This document shows, piece after piece, positions 55,901-64,000 of a stretch of DNA of 64,000 nucleotides (the stretch's first letter is position 1; every line of letters starts with the position of its first letter). The translations under genes and the position numbers were made by a program. Source of the stretch: Zopfochytrium polystomum (taxonomy: Eukaryota > Chytridiomycota > Chytridiomycetes > Chytridiales > Chytridiaceae); assembly GCA_025765615.1 (NCBI GenBank), contig JAIVFJ010000028.1, positions 186,001 through 250,000 of the forward strand, written 5' to 3'. The notes under the pieces were generated by a model. It was given only the letters and a program-made list of their open reading frames with translations. It ran no database searches and had not been told where the DNA came from.

Positions 55901-56964
55901 ATGCACAATGAGTTAGACGGACGAGATATTGAGTCATCGACAGATATCATTATTACTCAGTCAAGCGCTATTCGCGTTTGCAGCTCAGAGCTTCTTGAAA
56001 AAGATGCAAAAGCAGACTGCAGTCCTCCAAAGGCTAGTCTGAATCTAGCAGCAAACAATGGAATCGACAGGAAGGAGCTTAATTCTTCGAAGCTCAGCAC
56101 CTCTTCCCCTCAAAATCAACCAAGCCCCACCGTGCAACCCACTCCGTCCCCGATGCAATTACTCCCGAAGCTGGAAGCAAAACCAATCGCGAGCTCCGAA
56201 ACCACCTTGTCTTCAAATCTTCCAAGCACAGAAGAGATAGCAAGGTTTGACTCGTTTTAGCCTATTTTTAGCGTTCTCATCAAGCCACCAGCCATCGCCC
56301 TAAGAATCCTGTTAGCCGCCCAGTACGACGCGTCCTCTTTGAAGACGTCATAAAGCTTTCAGACACTATTAAAATATCCAAGGACTATGTGAGTCTGAAT
56401 ATTTTTTCAGGAACGACCTCCTCGTATCTGTCCTCGCTAACCTCCATGAACACAATCTTGCAGCTTTACATCCTTCGAGTTTACTACGCTGGACCTGAAA
56501 GCTCGTACTCCGTCATTTATCAGACTATGGATGATTTTGTCGAGTTTCATTTTCAGCTTATTGGTCACTTTCCGTTGGAAGCTGGTTCGAGGCTCGGGAA
56601 GGCGCGGGATGGGTCCACGGATGCATTGGCGCAGATGGACAGCGGGAGGATCATTCCCCAGTTACCTGGACAAACAATGTTTGTAAGCGAAGCTGTTGCT
56701 AAAGCAAGAGTTGCTTTGCTGCAACAATACACAGAAGTAAGGCTTTCCTCGCGATTGAAAGCGGACCTCGATCTAAACATCCATTTCCCGCAAAAGGCAA
56801 TACTCGCACTACCTGGAAAAATTAGTCGGTCTCCCTTGATTACGCAATTCTTCCGCCAGGACGGCAAGGTTGCGAGCTCCCTCGTTAAGAGACTGACTAC
56901 AACAAAGCAGACGGACTCTCAGTCAGCCACGGTGCGCCCTGCAATGGCTGTCGTAGTAATCTAA
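52973..56964 (+). CDS. RhoGEF with SH3, DH, PH and PX domains
   Basis: DH-PH pairs load GTP on Rho/Cdc42 GTPases at membranes. Exon 1 (MAIVSGEVEPLERLPQASD) joins through a GTTGGA..GTAG intron to EPGTYGRALYDFAPQLPGEL, an SH3 domain ending WGWFPETYV (53,200-53,370). After a Ser/Lys-rich linker, IYEIIRTERDYVEDLGLITD opens a DH domain (54,030-54,860) with KPVQRICKYPLLLRQVLKY. A PH domain follows (YGTLDLIKRSGERKKRDVYL to KQQWVQAFQEGLDTW, 54,930-55,215). A long linker then leads to a PX domain (56,460-56,860): VYYAGPESSYSVIYQTMDDF, FHFQLIGHFPLEAG and SRSPLITQFFRQDGK, closest to Bem1/Scd2 PX. No PB1 domain is visible. The stop is at 56,962-56,964. Confidence 0.82.
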
Positions 56965-57027
56965 AGGAGACATCTTTTCCAATCTCGCTTTTCATCTCCG
57001 CTTTCTTCAGCTACTTTATTCAGTTTA

Positions 57028-60000
57028 TTAGATGATGGCTGTCGTGTTTTCCAGAAATGAATGGACATGATGTAGCAAATCCTTGGTCTCTGGAAACTCT
57101 CCCTTCCATACCGATTTTCATCATTCTCTTGTCAGACTGGCACTCGTATAACTTTACCCTCTCACTTCTTACCATTATTGCCTCAAGGAGGGTTCCCAAC
57201 CGTCCAAGTTTGTCCTTCTGCTTTGCTAGTTCTGGGGCTCTCCCCTCTTCATCTTTAATCAGGAATGCGTACTTGTTGTCACGATACTCGCTGTACCGCC
57301 GAGCCTGCTTTTGGTGTAGCACCGTTTCGTTCATGAGCTGGCGAGAAGCCAATCGTAGAAAGGAAAATAAAGAAAAAAAGTATCCCCAAGCTAGTTTAGT
57401 GATTCTAAAACACGCACAAAACTCTCACTAGCTGCTTTGTCAGAGTCCGGATATTGATTTCGCTTCGCCCTTTCGATTCGCGCTCCACATAATCCTTGTA
57501 CAACGACTGGGACTCAGCCAGCTGCGCCTCCAGTTTCTCGTGTGTCGAGTTCAGCAAATCAATGTCTGTTAAAGAACCGCCTTAGCTATTTTTCGGGTTT
57601 AAGAAATATTACCGTTTTCGCAGTCTCTGGTATCGGCGATGGTTTGCTTCATCTTTTTTGCTAGCTCTGCAATTTCTTTCTGCAAAATCGCTTGATTGCC
57701 GCCTTTCCCTTTTGTTTTAGTCCTGCCAAACGAAGCAGCAAATCCGAGATGCGTCAGCGGTCAAATGGTCCCTTCCTCACCCCCAAAAATAAATGCGAAA
57801 CGGTTTTAAAAGAAACATCACCCGACCTGGTGGCAATGGACTCCCGCCGGAAAACGCTCTTCTCCATCTCAGATATCATTTTCTCCTGCAGCTTCAGCAT
57901 AGACGAGTACCGCAGCTTCATGCGGTGAATTTCAATTGACATCTCCTTGATTTCTGTGGCGCCAATGTTGGGGTCGAGGGCAGCTTGGGTTTCTTTTGCG
58001 AGTTGAATCTTCTTCTCCCAAAGCATCAACTGCCGCCTTTCAAAAAAATTGAACCGTCATTTTCAAGGAAATGTTTGCAGCAAAGTAAAAAGTTCGCATC
58101 GACTTACTCTGCCTCGACGAGGCCCTGCAACGCCTTCCGCTTCTCTTCGCGCAACTCCTCGATCCGGGCTTCGGTGCGAATACTCTCGAGCTCGGCGTGC
58201 TTCAGCCGCGCTCGAAACTCCTGCTCCAAGCCCAAGTTGTTTTCCGCCAGCGTGGACTGGATCTGCGACTGTTTCGAAAGGAGCGTGTTGATTTTGATCA
58301 TGTCATTCTGAAGGCCGCGGATGTTTCGCTGGTGGTCGCGGATTTCCTTGGACTCGGTGTCGAATTGGGCTAAAGAAATCATACAACGGCTCTTTAGTCA
58401 ACAAGAGCCTTGATGCAACAACATTTCCCCTCACAGTTTAGGACAGCTTTTTTGCGGCTCAGAACTGCAAGGCGCATTTTCAGGTCTGACGTCTCTTCCT
58501 CAAGCTCTCCTGATTTTTTGGAAATGGCGACAAGCTCGTTTTGTGCGCGAAGCCAAAACTGCTGAAGGTCCGTGCATTCCTTCTCCTTCTGCTGGACCAA
58601 CTTTGTGACGTTGTGAATCGTCGCCTCTAGTGGACCCATCGACTCGTCCTTGCGAAGCACCTTTATCAGTTTCTTTGGCCGGGCCTAATTTTCTCTCTTG
58701 CAACTCGACTTGCCTGGTTTCTCCCAACAAGCTGATCATACTTCTTGTTCAGTAAATCCATTTCCCCTTGCTTCTTGCCCAACTCGTCGTTCCGCCGCCG
58801 AATCTCCATTTCGTACTTTTCAATCAGCTCGTTCTTCGCCGCCAGCTCCTTGTCCATCGACCCCAGCGTCTCCTTCATCGACCTTATCCGCGCGGTCACG
58901 TTGAGCGTCTCGAGCTTGATGGTGCTCAAGTCGTTCATCGCCACCGCGACCGTCGACTCTTTCTCGTGGATCGTCGCGCGGAGCCGGCCATTGTCTTTTT
59001 TGGTCCCGAGCGCGCCCTTTTCGATCGACGTCTGCGTTTGCAGGTGCTCGGCGATGTCGGACTCGATCTTTGCTATTTGTGCCGCGGTCTGCTTGGTGAC
59101 TTTGGTGACGGCGGCAATTTCTTCGACTAACGCTTGCCGCTCCTGAAGGTGCGGGAGGGGGGGTTGTTGGTAGAGTATTTCGCCAAGTAAGATAATTTTG
59201 CAAGAATCAATTTCCGGGGCTCCGGAAAAAGCCTTGTGGGGCAAGCTAACGTGTCGCCAGTACCTGATTGACTTGCGCAAGCTCCATCTCGGTTTGCTGC
59301 AAGGTCTTGGAGTAGACCGAGTACTGGTCCATCAACACATCTCGCTGGTCGCTGACGGATGCAATCTGCCGCTTCAGGTGCTCGACCTCGCCTTCCAGTT
59401 TCCCCAAAAGCAGCGTCAGGGTTTCGCTCTGCTCCTGCGTTTTCCGCATAGAAAGGCGGAATCCGTTTATTTCACCCTGCAGGTTCAGCAAAGTGTCCTT
59501 GTTTCGTCTGGGAAGAACGGCCAGTCGTTAGTGATGGGGCACAATGCCTTGTTTGTTTTGATATCCAGACGTACTGTATTCCCTTTTCGACGTTCTCAAG
59601 CACTTCATCGCGTCGTTGCAATCCGATAAGACTGCTTTTCCACTGGTGAAGAAGCTGCCGCTTTTCAAAGTGAATTGCATCCATTTCTGTGGCGGCATCC
59701 TGAAGTGTCTCCATAGCGCTCGTGGTCTCTTTCTGCTGAGCAATTAACTGCGTCTCATACAACGCTCTCCGCTCTTGCAGCCGTCGCAGCTGATCAGTTA
59801 AGTGGTCTATGTAGTAGTCCTTGATAAATATCAGCTACGGAAGAGACCAGCCGTGCCATGCCGAAACCAACTACAGTACCTGTCGCTTCTTTTCACTCTC
59901 TGCCTTGACTATGTCGTCCTCTGCCTTGAGCGTGGTTCGTTTCGCGACCAAGATTTTGGAGCGAAGCTCTTCATTGTAAAGATCGACTTGCTTCAAAGTT

Positions 60001-61249
60001 CGCGAAATACTCTCCAGCTCCTGCTTGTGGCGGTCCACTTCGCGGAGAAGAGAAGCGGGAAAGAGGCGGGAATAGGGGTGTGAAATGGTTAACATCGAAC
60101 AATCGGGCACTCAAAATCAACTGACAGTTTTGCTTATGTCCATTCTTTTTTTTTCTCTCCTCGGTGTGCTGCAGAGCAGTATGGCTCAAAGTCCGTTCGG
60201 ATTCTTCTCTGTAGTTCTTGATCAGCGCCATGTTATCCTGTGCTCCCTCGAGCATGGCTTGCAGCCGGGCTAGCTGCTGTTGCGTATTGTACAGCTCGAC
60301 ACCAATCTCTTCTCTCTTTTTTACTGTTTTCCGGCAAGCCTCTTCCTTGAGGATTGATGCAAGTGTTAAAAGTATGGGAGTCAGGCAGGCTCAAGTAATA
60401 AAACCGAACCTTGTCTTTGATTTCCATCGTCAGCTTTTGGTCCTGCTCGGTCAGTTGCCGCAACAGGGCGTCTTGAACCCTTTTCATCAACGGCTGCCAG
60501 CGAGCATAAGGAGATCACAGTTAAATGCATTACAGCTTGTCGCCCTTTTCTTGAAGTCATCTTACGTTGTCTGGGTCCATGATGGCATCATCCCCGATCG
60601 CGTCCTCATCATCTTCATCCCCGAGCAGCTCAGTCACCACAGCTCGGGCCGTTCCCTTCTTTGAAGCAGCCGTCGCCTGCTTCGAAATTGCGTCCAAAAC
60701 ATCTGGAGGAAGCGCCGGTAGATTGCTGACGTCCGCCTCGGCCTCATCAGCGCCCTTGCCGACATCACCGCCGTACGCATCGCCGTCGGCGCCCGCATCG
60801 ACGTCTTCCACCGAGGAGGCCCAATGCGACCTTCTGGCGGACGGCGGCTGTTGCGGCGCCGCCGCCGACGAGGTATCGCCTTGGCCGAGAGGTGCCCGAT
60901 GGTCCATCGCGGATGCGCGCGCCGAGTACCGCGCCAAGACTTGGTCCGTGTCCTCGAGACGGTACGACGACCGGACTCCGGCGTCGGGCGGGACCGGCGG
61001 GGTGTGAGGTTTGGCGTGCATGGGCAAAGCGGCGTTGGCGGGGGGCTCGTCCGCGCCGGCGATTCGTGTGGACGGCGGCTGGCTACCGGTGCTCGCTGTC
61101 GACTGTTGCGGTTCCGGCAGGGGCGGAAGCGCAGGGAGATCCGGCTTCGGTGCGTCCGGCGGGGGTGATTGGCGGAGGTCGTTGTGATCATCTTCGCCAT
61201 CCACTCCCCTCGACTCGGGCGGCGCATCGCTGCTAATCTCGTCATCCAT
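57028..61249 (-). CDS. CCDC40: CCDC40 axonemal 96-nm ruler protein
   Basis: CCDC40 pairs with CCDC39 to set the 96-nm repeat of motile axonemes. The start MDDEISSDAPPESRGV (61,249) opens a disordered acidic N-terminus. PLMKRVQDALLRQLTEQDQK begins the continuous coiled coil, spread over about a dozen exons: EVDRHKQELESISRTLKQVD, MEMDLLNKKYDQLVG-type helices, MLWEKKIQLAKETQAALDPN and EIHRMKLRYSSMLKLQEKMI, which are close to animal CCDC40. A last intron joins LLEAIM to FPETKDLLHHVHSFLENTTA with stop TAA at 57,028-57,030. No domain other than coiled coil is expected. Confidence 0.85.
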
Positions 61250-61813
61250 TTACTCTTGGCTTCTGGCTACTGGGGGTGGAAAGGAGGGTGCGAAAGTCTT
61301 CTGTCTTTTGAACCGTGTTTCTTGCTGGTCGTGTCGTTTGCGTTTGGATGGAAAGGGCTGGACAATTTTTTACGCGAGGTTTGTGCGAGTGTGTCTTCGA
61401 GCTCTTCCGACAAGGGATTTTCAAAATTTTTATACCCCGCCCCTTGGCAACAAGCCATGCGGGATTTCGCCTTTGCCAGTCAGCAATATTAATAAAGCAG
61501 TAAGTAAATATTAAGTGATAAGTGCTCTGGCCGGGCCACCCGTTTGCCTTCCGGGAACGGGGCCGGAAAAGGGACGGGTGTTCGATCGATCGCAGGCAGT
61601 TTCCGATCGCGACGGATATGAGGCCATTCGCGGAGCAATTGCATTTAAGGGACTGGCGGGGATGCTCAGGTGGTCACGCCGCCTCCCCCACCTTCGTTAT
61701 CCACCGTGTGCGCGATTGCAGGCGTCGATGGCGCAAGAGCAGTAATGCACAGAGGAGGATGGATGGGAACTTGGAGGGACGTTCGCTCCTTTTTGCTTGT
61801 GGTTGGTGGGTGA

Positions 61814-61895
<82 letters not shown>

Positions 61896-62622
61896 GAGAG
61901 GTAAAGTGACTGAAGGTGTCTACTGGGGGAGGTGGCGCGGTTCGTCCCACCAGGAAGAGAGAAGTGCCAATTCTCGTGTTTTCTCGGTGTTTCCAGCCGC
62001 AGCCGTCTTGCCCTTTCTTTGTCTCTCGGTCTCCGTCTCTCTCTGCGTCTGTCCGTCACACACACACACACACACACACACACTTACACACACTGCTCGC
62101 CTTCTTTCACCGACGCGATGGCGCAATCCACGCAGCGCGAACGCTTACTTTTTCTTTTTTTTGAATTTTTTTGCAGCGGGGGGTGGCTTGTGCACCAGAA
62201 AACGTTTTGCTGGATGGGGCCATCGCCATCCAATCAAGACACGCCTCTCTCTCCCCGTCAGGACGGACAGTCGTGAAAGACAAACAGACACGGGCCGCCA
62301 AACCAACACACACAGAAAGAAAGAGAAAATGAAAAAAGTTTTGTTTTGACATTCGTGTGTAGCTACAAAAGGCAAAAAGGAAAACCCTAGAAGAAACAAA
62401 AAAAAAAGAAAAAAAAAAAGATTCCGAACCCTTGCGTCAACCCCCACAAAGACCACCCCATCGCCTCGCACCAAACACAGCCTCTACCTCTCGTCCAGTG
62501 CAAACAACAACCCTTGTCCCCTCCTCGTTGCGTTGCGGACCATCTTCCACTTCGCCACCCACCAATCTCCATCCCCCCCCCCTCCTCCTTCGGTTATTTC
62601 TTCGAACGTCTACCCATCGACC

Positions 62623-62654
<32 letters not shown>

Positions 62655-62709
62655 TACGACGACGACAACGAAGGGGATTGGCAGCGTGTCATTCGGGTTG
62701 GCTGCCGCA
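61250..62709. repeat. Divergent intergenic region with (GA)n and (CA)n microsatellites
   Basis: The 1.46 kb between CCDC40 and the MET30-like gene contains a GA run of about 70 bp (61,818-61,893), a CA run (62,057-62,083), A-rich tracts and a GAC repeat at 62,620-62,650. Open frames here encode only repeat artefacts. Promoters for both genes must lie in it. Confidence 0.6.
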
Positions 62710-64000
62710 ATGAACACTCAGCATACCAAAGGATTATTGCTTGCAAATGCGGAGGATTCTTGCAAGATAGCGCAAATCGCAGAACTGTTTGACTCATGTT
62801 CGTCGGCCTCGCAGATCCACGTTTTGCAGCGTCTTCTCTCTCGGTGTCGGTCACACCACCTACTCCGGCTGTCTTCGGTGCTGTCGCCCCTTCTGAAGGT
62901 CGACTTCATCGCCAACTGTCCTCCAGAGGTCTCCATCAAGATCCTTCATTACCTTGATGCAAAATCTCTTTGTCATGCCGCTCAGGTCAGCTCCTTATGG
63001 CAGCGCACTGCCGATGCGGATGTTATCTGGCACAGAATGTGCGAACAGCACATTGACAAGAAGTGCGCCAAGTGTGGATGGGGTTTACCCCTCATTCGTT
63101 CGGGCCGCACTGTGAGACCCGCAGCAGGGAACTCGTCAAATTCCCAGACCACCATCGCCGATGGCGAGAGTGCTGTCGTCGTTGGCCAGAAGCGGCGACG
63201 GGTATCTGATTCCTCGGACGACGGCGACGGATGCAAACCCTATCCTGTGCAGCAGCAACCGACACCGCCCCCGGCTCCACAGATGCCCATCTTGCCAAGC
63301 CGACGCTCCTGGAAAAGCATCTACGCTGAGCGGCTCGTCGTGGAACGCAACTGGCGTCGAGCCCAGTACGACCTCACCAGTCTGACCGGGCACACTGGTC
63401 CCATTCTGTGCATGCATTTTGATGAGTGCCTCTCCCTATTGATGACCGGTTCTGCTGACCGTTCCATCAAAGTTTGGTGCACCGAAACGGGCTCGTGCAT
63501 AAACACCATTTATGGCCATACGGGCAGCGTCACCGGCGTTCAGTTTGACGACAACAAAATCGTCTCATGCTCGCAGGACGCCTCTATTCGTATCTGGAAC
63601 AGGAAAACTTTCGAGTGCGTCCACACCCTCATCGGCCACACCGGCGCTGTCAACAGCGTCCACCTCGACGATAAGGTCCTCGCTTCCGGCTCCTCCGACT
63701 CAACCATTCGAATCTGGTCCGTTGCCAACAACAAGTGCTCCATTCTCCGAGGGCACGGGGGCCCAGTCAACAAAGTGCACATCTTCCAAAAGACAAAGCT
63801 ATTTTCCTGCTCAAACGACGGGACGGCGAAGCTGTGGGACCTCGATACCAGGATGTGCCTCCGCACGTTCAGCGGTCACACTCAGCCGATCCAAAGCCTG
63901 CACGTGTCGCTGCCGATGATGCGGAAGGCGCTGGCTTCCAGCGAGAGCCGAGGCGGCGAGCCCAAGCTGGTGACGGCGTCGCTCGACAGCAAACTGAAAG
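62710..64000 (+). CDS. Met30/Pof1-type F-box WD40 protein (cut by window end)
   Basis: This is a substrate adaptor of an SCF ubiquitin ligase; Met30 relatives control sulfur metabolism and cell cycle. MNTQHTKGLLLANAEDSCKI is followed by an F-box, NCPPEVSIKILHYLDAKSLC and VSSLWQRTADADVIWHRMCE, and by KKCAKCGWGLPLI, a Met30/Pof1 hallmark. After a linker, at least five WD40 repeats begin with LTGHTGPILCMHFDE; S-A-D-R-S-I-K-V-W and G-T-A-K-L-W-D are typical ends. No intron is needed up to the edge, and no stop is reached before 64,000. Confidence 0.85.
   Translation, partial: MNTQHTKGLLLANAEDSCKIAQIAELFDSCSSASQIHVLQRLLSRCRSHHLLRLSSVLSPLLKVDFIANCPPEVSIKILHYLDAKSLCHAAQVSSLWQRTADADVIWHRMCEQHIDKKCAKCGWGLPLIRSGRTVRPAAGNSSNSQTTIADGESAVVVGQKRRRVSDSSDDGDGCKPYPVQQQPTPPPAPQMPILPSRRSWKSIYAERLVVERNWRRAQYDLTSLTGHTGPILCMHFDECLSLLMTGSADRSIKVWCTETGSCINTIYGHTGSVTGVQFDDNKIVSCSQDASIRIWNRKTFECVHTLIGHTGAVNSVHLDDKVLASGSSDSTIRIWSVANNKCSILRGHGGPVNKVHIFQKTKLFSCSNDGTAKLWDLDTRMCLRTFSGHTQPIQSLHVSLPMMRKALASSESRGGEPKLVTASLDSKLK

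Noticed and set aside
61522..62349. 275-residue plus-strand frame in the CCDC40/MET30 gap
   Set aside because: Its length depends on GA and CA microsatellites and it matches nothing.

Overview
The window reads as nuclear DNA of a flagellated (zoosporic) early-diverging fungus, most plausibly a chytrid-like lineage. The genes have short introns with GT..AG borders and CTAAC/CTAAT branch points. Fungal families are present: a Slm1/2-type PH protein, a Nur1/DUF2418 nuclear-rim protein, a Met30/Pof1-type F-box WD40 protein and a Sae2/Ctp1/CtIP factor. They sit beside motile-cilium genes (CCDC40, DNAAF4) and DET1, which most studied fungi lack. Species was inferred from gene content only; no rRNA or tRNA marker is available.

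Layout. 1-15,031 is a run of minus-strand genes: VTA1 (3' end outside the window), a BAR/PH Slm-like gene, a DnaJ multipass membrane protein, a GH31 sulfoquinovosidase-like hydrolase and SKI3. DET1 is divergent at 15,300-17,597. 17,600-23,110 is repeat-rich and holds degenerate Copia remnants and tRNA-like pieces. 23,247-44,076 is a dense gene block: NSA2, NUR1-like, RNF126-like, a GhrA-type reductase, a HAD phosphatase, AP-3 beta, FIS1, DNAAF4, CtIP, a SCOC-like coiled coil, an unknown membrane protein and TRM8. 44,400-51,430 is a nested transposon island. 51,480-64,000 holds a RING-CH membrane protein, an SH3-DH-PH-PX RhoGEF, CCDC40 and a MET30-like gene cut by the window end. Genes are mostly in head-to-head pairs with short shared promoters or tail-to-tail pairs with 57-220 bp gaps.

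The island is the most unusual part. A Copia remnant in the order pol - presumed LTR - gag has been hit by three families. An intact PIF/Harbinger transposon (46,034-48,876) has 18-bp inverted termini, a 3-bp target duplication, a DDE transposase and a Myb/SANT partner gene. A 1.8-kb element (C) splits gag with a 4-bp duplication. Two solo LTRs of family A lie one beside the Harbinger and one inside C, both with perfect 5-bp duplications. The family A LTR carries a phased array of up to 20 heat-shock-element pentamers, a separate three-unit HSE and a TATA box. This is the signature expected of a heat-activated retrotransposon.

Functional themes are membrane traffic and ESCRT (VTA1, AP-3 beta, SCOC-like, Slm-like), ubiquitin ligases (RNF126-like, RING-CH, MET30-like, DET1), cilium assembly (DNAAF4, CCDC40), RNA and ribosome biology (SKI3, NSA2, TRM8) and polarity signalling (the RhoGEF). 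Gene calls rest on reading domain motifs by eye. Exon borders were checked where a frame and splice sites agree; elsewhere the outer limits are given.
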